Shown here in pieces: positions 1 to 8,465 of a stretch of DNA of 64,000 nucleotides. The position numbers were made by a program, and so were the translations under genes. Origin of the DNA: Clostridia bacterium (lineage in GTDB: Bacteria > Bacillota > Clostridia > Oscillospirales > Acutalibacteraceae); assembly GCA_017502085.1 (NCBI GenBank), contig JAFVVQ010000035.1:61258-125257 (forward strand), in the 5' to 3' direction. Below the pieces are notes generated by a model. The model ran no database searches. It saw only the letters and a list, made by a program, of their open reading frames with translations, and was not told the origin of the DNA. Each line of letters begins with the position of its first letter. The first letter of the stretch is position 1.

Positions 1-896
1 CATACAGAATGTACGGCAAAGAAGTACCCATGAGCCCCGATGACCACTACGCCAACCTCAAGAGAGCCATCAGCGCTGTTGCCGGCAAGGCAAGACGAAT
101 CACCGTTATTATGCCCATGCTTTACGAAGGCAGACAGCACAAGCGCTCCAGCAGAGAGTCTCTCGACTGCGCAGATATGCTCCGTGAGCTTTGCCTTGAA
201 TACGGCGTTGACAACATCATCACATTTGATGCTCACGACCCCAGAGTTCAGAACGCTATTCCCCAGAAAGGCTTTGAAAATGTTCAGCCCGTTTATCAGA
301 TGATCAAGGCTATCTGCAAGAACGTTGATGACCTTAAAATCGACAACGACCACATGATGGTCATTTCACCCGACGAGGGCGGTATGGGCAGATGCATCTA
401 TTTCTCAACAGTTCTCGGTGTTGAACTCGGTATGTTCTACAAGCGCCGTGACTATTCAGTAGTTATTGACGGCAGAAATCCCATCGTTGCTCACGAATTC
501 CTCGGCACAAACGTCGCCGGTAAAGACGTTATCATCATCGACGATATGATTTCATCGGGCGACTCTATGATCGAAGTTGCAACAAAGCTCAAGGAACTCA
601 AAGCTAACCGCATCTTTATCTGTGTTTCATTCGGTCTCTTCTGTAACGGTCTCAAGGAATTCGACAAGGCATATGAAGAAGGTCTTATCGACAAGGTCTT
701 CACAACAAACCTCATCTATTCCACACCCGAGCTTCTTGAAAGAAAATGGCACGTCAGCGTTGACCTCTCCAAATACTGCTCATTCATCATCGACAAGCTT
801 AACCACGATGATTCAATCAGCGACCTTCTTGACCCCAAAGACAGAATTCACAACGTTCTTGTTAAATACGGCTTCAAAAAAGAAGGCGAAGAATAA
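1..896 (+). CDS. prs: ribose-phosphate pyrophosphokinase, 5' end cut by window
   Basis: Makes PRPP from ribose 5-phosphate and ATP in the cytosol, feeding purine, pyrimidine, histidine and NAD synthesis. The frame is open from the first base, so the ATG at 9 is internal. By comparison with ordinary Prs proteins about 80-90 N-terminal residues lie outside. Visible family signs are HKRSSRES (the basic flexible loop), FDAHDPRVQNA with the metal and ribose-phosphate binding His, and the PRPP-binding loop VIIIDDMISSGDSM. The 5'-phosphate loop is followed by a C-terminus longer than in E. coli Prs, so this is a divergent clostridial form. A strong terminator follows directly, so it ends its transcript. 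Confidence 0.93.
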   Translation, partial: YRMYGKEVPMSPDDHYANLKRAISAVAGKARRITVIMPMLYEGRQHKRSSRESLDCADMLRELCLEYGVDNIITFDAHDPRVQNAIPQKGFENVQPVYQMIKAICKNVDDLKIDNDHMMVISPDEGGMGRCIYFSTVLGVELGMFYKRRDYSVVIDGRNPIVAHEFLGTNVAGKDVIIIDDMISSGDSMIEVATKLKELKANRIFICVSFGLFCNGLKEFDKAYEEGLIDKVFTTNLIYSTPELLERKWHVSVDLSKYCSFIIDKLNHDDSISDLLDPKDRIHNVLVKYGFKKEGEE

Positions 897-907
897 TAAC
901 AAAAAAT

Positions 908-943
908 TCACCGCCGGGGCAACTTGGCGGTGATTGTTTTTTC
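908..943 (+). terminator. intrinsic terminator after prs
   Basis: Eight-base-pair stem TCACCGCC / GGCGGTGA (908-915 and 926-933) with a 10-nt loop, followed by TTGTTTTTTC. It lies 12 bases after the prs stop codon. Confidence 0.9.
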
Positions 944-970
944 TTCGTCAAACAGCTTCCGACAGTTTTT

Positions 971-999
971 TTGCGGGTTGCATTACACCGCATTATTAT
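971..999 (+). promoter_or_regulatory. putative sigma-A promoter of phosphoesterase gene
   Basis: TTGCGG, 17-base spacer, TATTAT, placed between the prs terminator and the next start codon at 1037. The -35 box is imperfect, so the call rests on spacing and position. Confidence 0.45.
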
Positions 1000-1036
1000 C
1001 AGAAAATATAACTTGTGAAAGGTGTTCCGATAAGCC

Positions 1037-2158
1037 ATGCAGAATAAAGAATTGAAATTCAGAAACGGAAAATTCAGAATTATGCAGATTGCCGACACTC
1101 AGGAATCCGCCGAAGTTGCAATCGACACAATAAGATTCATCTCCGCTGCACTCGAGCGCGAAAAACCCGACCTTGTCATCTTTACGGGCGACCAGATAAA
1201 GGGCTATTCCTCTTCGTTTCAGGGAAAGAAGGGCAGAGAAAACGTAAGGAAGGTTATCAAGGCGCTTGTTACTCCGCTTGAGCAGAAAGGAATTCCTTTT
1301 GCAATGACTTTCGGTAATCACGACGGTGACTCCGCAATGACAAACAGCGAACAGTTTGAGATTTACAAGGAATCACCGATGTTCGTTTATTCCGCACCCG
1401 TGAACGACGATGACAAAGGCACATATTATCTGACGGTGACCGATGACAACGGCGTTGCAAAGCGACTGATTTATCTCTTTGATTCACACTCAAAGGATCC
1501 TGACGGCGGATACAGTGCCGTTCAGCCCTATCAGATTGACTGGTACAGAGGTATCCGTGATTCCTACGACCCCCCCCTGCCCTCAATCGCATTCCAGCAT
1601 ATTCCCGCCCCCGAATATTTTGAAGTTATCAAGCAAGTCGGCCGTTTCTCAAAGGGCAGCGTCAGAGCATACGGCAACCACAAAAACGAGTGGTACGTGC
1701 TCGATCCCGATAATTGCGGGCAGAACGACTTTATGGGTGAAACGCCTGCCGCACCGTTCAAAAACACAGGCGAAATCGATGCTTTCCTTGAAAAGAAGGA
1801 AATGGAAGGCCTTTTCGTCGGACATGATCATAACAACAGCTTTGTTGCCGATTATAAAGGCATAAAACTCGGCTATTCACAGGGTTGCGGCTTCAACGTT
1901 TACGGTCCGGGCTACAACAGAGGCTTCAGAATCCTTGACCTCGACGAAAACGGAGGTTTCGAATCAAAGACCGTCACTTTCAGCGATATTTTCGATAAGA
2001 ATGACGTTACAAACAAGGGTAAATTTTTCATTTATTCATACGCACCCACGAGCGTTTCGCAGGTCCTGACCGCCGCAAAGGAGATAGCAATCGTTGCCCT
2101 GGGTGCAGGTGCAACAGCTCTTGTTATCAAAAATCTCAGAAAAATCAAAAAGAAATAA
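1037..2158 (+). CDS. calcineurin-like phosphoesterase with C-terminal membrane segment
   Basis: Predicted dinuclear-metal phosphoesterase of the Dcr2/purple-acid-phosphatase-like group; the substrate is unknown. Metal motifs are GDQ around residue 52, GNHD around 94-96, a QH near residue 190 and GHDHNN near 260. The first motif is IADTQ (D20-T-Q22), where the usual form is D-x-H, so the first His is Gln. There is no signal peptide. A hydrophobic stretch IAIVALGAGATALVI followed by basic residues at the extreme C-terminus looks like a tail anchor, leaving the enzyme on the cytosolic face. Start ATG has an AAAGGTG site 12 bases upstream. It is a single-gene unit. Confidence 0.85.
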   Translation: MQNKELKFRNGKFRIMQIADTQESAEVAIDTIRFISAALEREKPDLVIFTGDQIKGYSSSFQGKKGRENVRKVIKALVTPLEQKGIPFAMTFGNHDGDSAMTNSEQFEIYKESPMFVYSAPVNDDDKGTYYLTVTDDNGVAKRLIYLFDSHSKDPDGGYSAVQPYQIDWYRGIRDSYDPPLPSIAFQHIPAPEYFEVIKQVGRFSKGSVRAYGNHKNEWYVLDPDNCGQNDFMGETPAAPFKNTGEIDAFLEKKEMEGLFVGHDHNNSFVADYKGIKLGYSQGCGFNVYGPGYNRGFRILDLDENGGFESKTVTFSDIFDKNDVTNKGKFFIYSYAPTSVSQVLTAAKEIAIVALGAGATALVIKNLRKIKKK

Positions 2159-2163
2159 CACAA

Positions 2164-2204
2164 AACAAAAAAATCGGGCACTTCGCCTTTTCGGTGAAGT
2201 GCCC
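2164..2204. terminator. bidirectional terminator between convergent genes
   Basis: GGGCACTTC pairs with GAAGTGCCC (2176-2184 and 2196-2204). The minus-strand side is followed by a run of seven T, so it chiefly ends the alpha-galactosidase transcript. On the plus strand only TTT follows. Confidence 0.85.
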
Positions 2205-2215
2205 TTTCGTATTGC

Positions 2216-4396
2216 TTATTTAACTTCTTTAAAATATTTCTTGAAGCTGTCTCCGTCATTATTGTCTGTGTCTGTCAGGCAAAGTCCTGCATTCATCAGC
2301 AACGCTCCCGAATAAATTTCACCCGTATCCTCGTCACGATAATACTTTTCAGGATCAAGTCCCTTGAGTTTAAGGAGGAAAGCATTGTCATAAGGCTGAC
2401 GCATTACAACGCTTGTGACCAGCGCCTCAGATTTATCCTCGGAAACAAACATCCACGCCGCTCTGAAAGCATTTTCAAAGGGAGAGATGAGTCTGTAAAG
2501 CTCACCGAAATGGATAAGATCATAATATTTATGATATTCCGCAACCTGCGCTCTGACAAGTTCGGCATCCTCTTCGGTATACTTATTGGGATTGAGTTCA
2601 TAGCCGAATGAACCCCAGAGAGCAACGTTACCCTTGGTTTCGTAGCCTGTTCTTCTGCTTGCGGAAACGTGGGCACCCATTGTCGATGCGGGATAGCACA
2701 TCGAGGTGCCGAACTGAATTGCAAGACGCTCGATGGGGTCGGTATTATCACTGGTCCAGATCTGCGGTGAGAAATAAAGCATACCGGGATCAAAACGTCC
2801 GCCGCCGCCTGAGCAGTTTTCAATCAGCATATCGGGGAATGCCTTTGTAAGCCTGTCCATAACCTCGTAGGTGCCGAGAACGTAGCGATGAAAAACCTCC
2901 TTCTGTCTGTCAGCAGGAAGAATTGCAGAGCCGACTTCGGTAAGGTTACGGTTGAAATCCCACTTGAGATAGTCAACCTTGTTGGCGGAAAGCACCTTAT
3001 ACATTTCATTGAATATATAATCACGAACGTCCTGTCTCGAATAGTCAAGAACGTACTGATATCGTGCAATTGATTTTTCTCTGCCGGGAACGTGGAGACA
3101 CCATTCAGGATGAGCTCTGTAAAGATTGCTGTCTCTCGAAATCATTTCAGGCTCATACCAGATACCGAATTTCAAACCAAGAGCATTGATTCTCTCGATA
3201 AGCTGAGCGAGAGTTCCGCCGAGCTTTTCTTCGTTGACCTGCCAGTCACCGAGTGAACTGCGGTCATCGTTTCTGTAACCGAACCATCCGTCATCCATAA
3301 CAAGCATTTCGATGCCAAGTTCCTTGGCTTTGGCGGCGAACGAAACAATGGTGTCACCGTCAAAATCCATACCCGTTGCTTCCCAGTTGTTGATAAGTAA
3401 CGGACGCTTGATCTCTTTCCACTTTCCTCTGATAAGGTGCTTTGCGTAAAGCTTATGAAACGTGCGGCTCATATCTCCGAGACCGTTTGCCGAATAAACC
3501 ATAACAGCTTCGGGAGCGCTGAAGCTTTCACCCGCTTCTAGCTTCCAGCCGAACGCTTCGGGATTGATACCCATCAGGAATCTTGTTCCGCCGTAACCGT
3601 CAACCTCAACATCAATCGCAAAGTTACTGCTGTAAACAAGGTTAAATCCGTATGCATTACCAAAATCCTCGGTTGTTGTCTTATCAACGAGAGCTGCGAA
3701 GGGATTCTGGAAATGGCTCGATGAGCCTCTCTTACTTGAAACTCCCTGTCGTCCCCTTGCAAGTGCACGTCTTTCAAGGCTTCTCTCCTTGACCCACTTA
3801 CCGTAAAGGGTGAGCAAATCGTAATCATAGGTCATAAAATCAACGCAGCAGCTGAAAACTCGTTCAATATCAACGGTTTTGTCTGTATTGTTAATGATTT
3901 TAGCACTTCTTGTCATTGCGCCGAGCTTTTCAAAAACGGTGTAGAAAAGCACTGTCTGAACTCCCGTTACGGAATCCTCGGTGAGGATTTCAAGGGTTGT
4001 AGCATCGGAATCATCCTCAACATAAAGTGAAGGGAGACCGTCGATAGCGGGTTTACCTGCATAGATTTTATGAGATTTATATCTCATATCGGTAACGTTA
4101 TTGCCGTCTGCGTTTCTTATTGAAACAGCCGAAATTCTGAAATCGCCCGAGCCTTCACCCTGATACTCAAGCGGACAAACGTCAGGGGAGAATCTGTTGT
4201 TGCTGACGTTGATATTACTGGGACTGAAGGAAGCGAACGGACTTCTGAATTTAAACGCGGAAAGATTGGTATCAGGAATCTTTGCGCCGTAATAAAGATG
4301 TGCAAGATAATCCTGCTCATATATCTCAATCACGTAGCTTGAAGTTGCGGTGTCGAGCTTGAAAATACGTTTTTCAGCATCAAAAACTATGGGCAT
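2216..4396 (-). CDS. alpha-galactosidase, glycoside hydrolase family 36
   Basis: Hydrolyses terminal alpha-1,6-galactose from raffinose-type oligosaccharides or other galactosides. At 726 residues it has the usual GH36 length: an N-terminal beta-sandwich (about 1-330), a TIM barrel and a small C-terminal domain. KWDFN carries the nucleophile Asp480 and WTSDNTD carries the acid/base Asp550; the CSGGGGRFD loop before it is typical of clostridial alpha-galactosidases. No signal peptide, so it acts in the cytosol on imported sugar. The start codon lies one base after the stop of the GH123-type gene, with AAAGGAG inside that gene, indicating translational coupling. Alpha-N-acetylgalactosaminidase activity also occurs in GH36 but the motifs favour galactose. 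Confidence 0.95.
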   Translation of the reverse strand: MPIVFDAEKRIFKLDTATSSYVIEIYEQDYLAHLYYGAKIPDTNLSAFKFRSPFASFSPSNINVSNNRFSPDVCPLEYQGEGSGDFRISAVSIRNADGNNVTDMRYKSHKIYAGKPAIDGLPSLYVEDDSDATTLEILTEDSVTGVQTVLFYTVFEKLGAMTRSAKIINNTDKTVDIERVFSCCVDFMTYDYDLLTLYGKWVKERSLERRALARGRQGVSSKRGSSSHFQNPFAALVDKTTTEDFGNAYGFNLVYSSNFAIDVEVDGYGGTRFLMGINPEAFGWKLEAGESFSAPEAVMVYSANGLGDMSRTFHKLYAKHLIRGKWKEIKRPLLINNWEATGMDFDGDTIVSFAAKAKELGIEMLVMDDGWFGYRNDDRSSLGDWQVNEEKLGGTLAQLIERINALGLKFGIWYEPEMISRDSNLYRAHPEWCLHVPGREKSIARYQYVLDYSRQDVRDYIFNEMYKVLSANKVDYLKWDFNRNLTEVGSAILPADRQKEVFHRYVLGTYEVMDRLTKAFPDMLIENCSGGGGRFDPGMLYFSPQIWTSDNTDPIERLAIQFGTSMCYPASTMGAHVSASRRTGYETKGNVALWGSFGYELNPNKYTEEDAELVRAQVAEYHKYYDLIHFGELYRLISPFENAFRAAWMFVSEDKSEALVTSVVMRQPYDNAFLLKLKGLDPEKYYRDEDTGEIYSGALLMNAGLCLTDTDNNDGDSFKKYFKEVK

Positions 4397-4397
4397 A

Positions 4398-6023
4398 TTA
4401 CAAATTCTCCTTTATCATCTCATTTATTTTTTCGCGCAGGCCGAGAAGCCATTCAGCTTCGTGCGGATACTCCGTAAAGGACAACGGCTTTACAGATTCT
4501 TTTTCAAGAAATTCAAGCACTTTTTCGCGACCCACTTTATTTTCAAGGGTTCTGAGCGCCATAATATCCTGAAATCCGTCATAAAACACCTTCAAGCGAA
4601 GGCTGACAAGGGCGTCACCTTTACACGAAGGATAGACAACGAACGAGTCACCCGAAGGGAAACTTCCGCCCGCATCGGTAATTTTATAGGGATCAATCGC
4701 TTTGACGGAATACTGCAGATTATAAAAATTATAACCCCAGTGCAAAAAGCCCTTCACATCGTATTTATAAAGCAGCGTTCCGAGAATTCTGTTGCGGATC
4801 GACGGCATCGACATAAAACGGTTGGGTAAATATTTATCATCCTGACCGCAGCAATAATAAGTCCACAGTTCAGGAACTTTGCCGACGAAATCCTCTATCG
4901 CATCCTCGCAGGGTACGGGATTTCTGACGGCTCCCGTTTCATAAAAATCAAATTCCGAAAGTGCGTCGATAACCTTCATATCCTTAAAAATGCTGAAAAT
5001 AAGGTTTGCCCTTTTCTTATATGTTTTGAGGTGGCTTTTTCCCGGCTCATCTGAAATATGGAAAATGCATTTATCTTTCAGATCGTTTTCTTCGATGAAA
5101 GCCATAAGTTGATTTCCGAAGGCACGGAGAAATTCATCGTATTTTTTGCTTGACGTTCTTGTTTTCCAGCCAAAAATCTTCTTTTCTCTGCCCTTGCGGT
5201 CTGTTGCAACGATTTTGGGTGCATGCTTTGCTCCCCACTGAGTAAAAAGATGGCTGATTTCAAAATATTCAACCCCGCAATCTCTGCACATATCAACCCA
5301 TTTTTTCAGGTTGCGGAAATCGAACGAATAGGATTTGCCCTTGATTTTCACTCCGACAAGCTGTACCGTTCTTCTCTCACCGCCCACCTTCGTATCAAGC
5401 GGAGGTGTGAAAACCGGAGTAAGAATGCAGTTGATACCGTGGTCAACGGCGGTTTTGATGAAGTTTCTGTTGATTCGCCAGAATTCGTCGCTCATCGGCT
5501 CAACGTTATAATAGTTGCAAAGGCAGTCTGCGTGATACCAGTTGGTATGAACGAGTGTCTGCTTTTCGAGACAGCAGTCAATGACCTCAACGGTTACCGA
5601 GCCGTCAGCAACTGCATTGCCGTTTTCGGATAAAACTATTTTAAGCTCCGATTTGCCGACATACTTCTCCTCGGGAGAAATCTCGGTCCATATACTGTAC
5701 CACTTACCGCCTTCAACAGAAATTTCGCCGTCAACGGGAACAAGCACGTCGGGATACATACCTGACGTTTTACGAAGAAAGAAGTCATCTGCATCGGGAT
5801 TACAAGCCGTACCTACAGGTACGTCTTTAACAAAATAAAGCTTTGCGTATGCCGAAAGCTCACCCTCAGCTCTGACCTCGAGCTTTGCATCCTTTTCGGA
5901 GCAAAAAGCTGTCTGAAACGATGCCCGTTCATTTTTGAGCATCGAAAATCCGTCAAATTTCTTTGCTGACGGTTTTTCATCAAAAAAAACTTTTTCAAGT
6001 GAACTGAGAATCATCAGTTCCAT
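4398..6023 (-). CDS. GH123/DUF4091-type glycoside hydrolase
   Basis: Belongs to the family once called DUF4091 and now linked to GH123, whose characterised members are beta-N-acetylgalactosaminidases using substrate-assisted catalysis with an Asp-Glu pair. Here the pair is Asp325-Glu326 in HISDEPG. The C-terminal family signature GFLHWGYNFY, then SGDSFVVYP and FYDGFQDIMAL is intact. An N-terminal beta-sandwich spans about residues 1-150. No signal peptide, so cytosolic. Start ATG at 6023 has GGAGGG upstream. It lies 19 bases after proC and one base before the GH36 gene on the same strand. Substrate beyond a beta-linked amino sugar is inference. Confidence 0.8.
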   Translation of the reverse strand: MELMILSSLEKVFFDEKPSAKKFDGFSMLKNERASFQTAFCSEKDAKLEVRAEGELSAYAKLYFVKDVPVGTACNPDADDFFLRKTSGMYPDVLVPVDGEISVEGGKWYSIWTEISPEEKYVGKSELKIVLSENGNAVADGSVTVEVIDCCLEKQTLVHTNWYHADCLCNYYNVEPMSDEFWRINRNFIKTAVDHGINCILTPVFTPPLDTKVGGERRTVQLVGVKIKGKSYSFDFRNLKKWVDMCRDCGVEYFEISHLFTQWGAKHAPKIVATDRKGREKKIFGWKTRTSSKKYDEFLRAFGNQLMAFIEENDLKDKCIFHISDEPGKSHLKTYKKRANLIFSIFKDMKVIDALSEFDFYETGAVRNPVPCEDAIEDFVGKVPELWTYYCCGQDDKYLPNRFMSMPSIRNRILGTLLYKYDVKGFLHWGYNFYNLQYSVKAIDPYKITDAGGSFPSGDSFVVYPSCKGDALVSLRLKVFYDGFQDIMALRTLENKVGREKVLEFLEKESVKPLSFTEYPHEAEWLLGLREKINEMIKENL

Positions 6024-6042
6024 ACAGAATCCCTCCGTCAGT

Positions 6043-6849
6043 TTATTTTCCGCTCATTTTACGGTCTTTTTCAACAGTCTTGTCAACCGCAGTAATAACG
6101 GAATTCTCAAACCCCGTTTCCTTAAGGCTGCACACACCCTCGATTGTTGTGCCCCCGGGAGAACAGACGTTCCTTATAAGGTCGCTGACCGCAAGAGGGC
6201 TTTCGAGAAGCATCTTTGCACTGCCGAGAAGCATCTGAGCCGCAATCTCCTGCGAAGCGGCCGCGGGAATACCGTATTTGACACCCGCAGAAGCAAGTGC
6301 ATCGGCAAACATATAAGCAAATGCCGGAGCGGATCCGGCAACGGCGGTGAAAGCCGAGAAATATTTTTCTTCAATCTGCATTGCCTTACCGAAGCAAGAG
6401 CAAAAGCTCAGAGCGAAACTCTTATCGTCTTCCGTTACGGCGGGTGAACCGCAGATCGCGGTCATTGATTCGCCGACGGCTGCATTGATATTGGGCATTA
6501 TGCGGATAATTCTTGCATCATATCCAAAGCAAGCAACAAGCTTTTCGGTTGAAGTGCCTGCGGCGGTTGATATAATGAGCGGGTCATTTCTGAGCGCATC
6601 GTTGCTGACAGATTCAATAAGTGCCGTCATATCCTTAGGCTTGACGGCTATAACGACGTTTTCGCACTTCGAGACAATTTCGTTTGCGCTCTCAAATGCA
6701 TTGACCGAAAGCTCTGCGCTGAGGCTTCTGACCTTTTCTGCATTGATATCGAAGATGGCGATTTCATCCGAAGATACCGTTGCGGATGTGACTACGCCTT
6801 TGAGAATCGCGGTTGCGAGGTTACCCGTACCGATAAATCCTAATTTCAT
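6043..6849 (-). CDS. proC: pyrroline-5-carboxylate reductase
   Basis: Catalyses the last step of proline synthesis, reducing pyrroline-5-carboxylate with NAD(P)H. The N-terminal Rossmann motif is GFIGTGNLATAI. The C-terminal helical signature with SPGGTTIEG is the ProC fingerprint. The ATG at 6849 is chosen over an upstream one at 6912 because AAAGGAG sits 8 bases before it, and the longer reading would translate a perfect hairpin. It is the first gene of a run with the GH123 and GH36 genes, an unusual partnership for a biosynthetic reductase. Confidence 0.93.
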   Translation of the reverse strand: MKLGFIGTGNLATAILKGVVTSATVSSDEIAIFDINAEKVRSLSAELSVNAFESANEIVSKCENVVIAVKPKDMTALIESVSNDALRNDPLIISTAAGTSTEKLVACFGYDARIIRIMPNINAAVGESMTAICGSPAVTEDDKSFALSFCSCFGKAMQIEEKYFSAFTAVAGSAPAFAYMFADALASAGVKYGIPAAASQEIAAQMLLGSAKMLLESPLAVSDLIRNVCSPGGTTIEGVCSLKETGFENSVITAVDKTVEKDRKMSGK

Positions 6850-6872
6850 TGGAATGTCTCCTTTATTTAACG

Positions 6873-6913
6873 CTTGAGAAAAACCGAAAGCCCTGCCTTC
6901 GGGTTTTCTCAAG
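6873..6913 (-). other. long hairpin in the proC leader
   Basis: Thirteen-base arms 6873-6885 and 6901-6913 (one mismatch) enclose a second short helix CCGAA/TTCGG. On the minus strand it is followed by CGTTAAATAAAGGAG, that is, by the proC ribosome site and not a T-run, so it is not a normal terminator. Confidence 0.6.
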
Positions 6914-6916
6914 AGT

Positions 6917-6950
6917 TAAAAGCGCAGAGCGATAATTCTCTGCGCTTTTT
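6917..6950 (-). terminator. terminator of mscL
   Basis: AGCGCAGAG (6921-6929) pairs with CTCTGCGCT (6938-6946), then TTTTAA on the minus strand. It begins 8 bases after the mscL stop. A T-run on the plus side also exists, but no plus-strand gene ends here. Confidence 0.8.
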
Positions 6951-6957
6951 CGTCTGA

Positions 6958-7422
6958 TTAAAGCTGTGATGTGCAATGGGGGCATCTTGTTGCTTCGATA
7001 GCGATTTCGCTCTTGCAGAAGGGGCACTCTTTGGTGGTGGGCTCTGCAGGAACTTCTTCTTCCTTCTTCTTTGCCTTGTCTGCAACTGCGTTGATTGCTT
7101 TGATGAGGCAGAAAACAACGAATGCCATAATGAGGAAATTGATAACCGCGCTGATGAAATTGCCGTAGCTGAGCACTGCTGCGCCGGCTTCCTGCGCTGC
7201 TTCGATTGTCGCGTATTCAGCACCGTCAAGAGCAATGAAAAGCTTTGAGAAATCAAGACCCTTTGTTGCAAGGCTGATAACGGGCATCACGAGGTCATCA
7301 ACAAGCGACTTTACGATTGCCTGGAAAGCACCGCCGACGATAACGCCGACTGCAAGGTCAATAACGTTGCCTCTCATAATGAACTTTTTGAATTCGGCCA
7401 TAAAGCCTTTACCTTTTGCCAT
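6958..7422 (-). CDS. mscL: large-conductance mechanosensitive channel with zinc-ribbon tail
   Basis: Pentameric membrane channel that opens under membrane tension during osmotic downshock. [23 protein letters not shown] is the conserved N-terminal helix and first membrane segment; the second membrane segment is near residues 85-110. MscL normally ends in a charged helix. Here, after KKKEEE, there is an added CPFC-x10-CPHC module, a short zinc ribbon, in the last 25 residues. Start ATG has AGGAGG upstream. It follows the radical SAM gene by 51 bases on the same strand and may share its transcript. Confidence 0.95.
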   Translation of the reverse strand: MAKGKGFMAEFKKFIMRGNVIDLAVGVIVGGAFQAIVKSLVDDLVMPVISLATKGLDFSKLFIALDGAEYATIEAAQEAGAAVLSYGNFISAVINFLIMAFVVFCLIKAINAVADKAKKKEEEVPAEPTTKECPFCKSEIAIEATRCPHCTSQL

Positions 7423-7473
7423 GGAAAAACCTCCTAAAAAAATATTAACAAATACAATTTATCAAAAAAATCA

Positions 7474-8352
7474 TCAAAGGTCAACACCTTCGAGATTAAA
7501 ATTTGGAATAAAACTTTCCGTTGCCGCTTCTCCGCTCTGAAAATTGCAGTTTTCAAAGCCCATTGCAAGAATTTTCCGCTTCACGATTGAGTATTCTCTT
7601 GCAGACAGGCTTCTGTTAATCGGCGGCAGATTCTTTGCTTCGCCGAACGGAGTATACTGACGCATAACGCTTATGTACGTATCTGACGGCAGATTATCCC
7701 TCACCCATTCAAACACCTTGACCGCCTGAGAAATGTTGCCCGGCAAAACCATATGGCGGATAATCAGACCTTTACGGGCAATTCCGTTCCCGTCAAGCTC
7801 AACCGAGCCGACCTGACGGTGCATTTCGAGGACGGATGAGGATGCATATTCAAAATAATCCTCCGCACCCGAATACTTTTCTGCGGGAGCGGAATCAAAA
7901 TATTTGATATCCGGAAGATAGATATCAATGAGTCCTTCAAGCATTTTCAGAGTTTCAGCCTTTTCGTAGCCGGAAGAATTATATATAACCGGCACCGGAG
8001 ATTTATACTCCGCAAGGGTTTTAGCCAGCATCGGCACGTAATGCGTCGGTGTGACGAGATTGAGATTATGTACACCCTTTTGAAGAAGTCTGTCGAAAAC
8101 TCTTTTAAGCTCATCGGAAGTAACGTCTTTACCGAAGGCTTCGTGACTGACGCTCTGATTCTGACAGTAGACACATCCGAGATTGCAACCCGAAAAAAAG
8201 ACGGTACCCGAGCCTTTTGTTCCGCTCAGACACGGTTCTTCCCAGAAATGAGGTGCAGCTCTCGCAATTCTGAAATTTTCTCCGACTCCGCATATACCTC
8301 TTTCAGTTTTTCTGTCAATGCCGCAATCGCGAGGACATATTCTGCAAATCAT
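7474..8352 (-). CDS. PflX-type radical SAM protein
   Basis: Radical SAM enzyme of the PflX/COG1313 group, related to pyruvate formate-lyase activases; its target is unknown. CNLGCVYC supplies the three cysteines for the SAM-bound 4Fe-4S cluster. CRICPRDCGIDR and a following GICGVG give an additional Cys-rich N-terminus, typical of the group. I place the start at the ATG at 8352, 11 codons inside the longest frame, because AGGTGA precedes it and the protein then begins right before the Cys-rich motif. No pyruvate formate-lyase gene is in the window. Divergent from coaX. Confidence 0.85.
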   Translation of the reverse strand: MICRICPRDCGIDRKTERGICGVGENFRIARAAPHFWEEPCLSGTKGSGTVFFSGCNLGCVYCQNQSVSHEAFGKDVTSDELKRVFDRLLQKGVHNLNLVTPTHYVPMLAKTLAEYKSPVPVIYNSSGYEKAETLKMLEGLIDIYLPDIKYFDSAPAEKYSGAEDYFEYASSSVLEMHRQVGSVELDGNGIARKGLIIRHMVLPGNISQAVKVFEWVRDNLPSDTYISVMRQYTPFGEAKNLPPINRSLSAREYSIVKRKILAMGFENCNFQSGEAATESFIPNFNLEGVDL

Positions 8353-8405
8353 AACGTTCACCTGCTTTCTGTATTTATTATACATATTTAATTTACAATT
8401 ACAAG

Positions 8406-8434
8406 TTGATTTTACAATTATTATAGTATATAAT
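8406..8434 (+). promoter_or_regulatory. sigma-A promoter of coaX
   Basis: TTGATT, 17-base spacer, TATAAT, 32 bases before the coaX start codon. Confidence 0.7.
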
Positions 8435-8465
8435 ATATGGCGTATATATCCGAAAGGGTGATTTT

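Noticed and set aside
6850-6912. Longer proC start with 21 additional residues
   Set aside because: It would translate a hairpin and has no ribosome site; the inner ATG has AAAGGAG at ideal distance.
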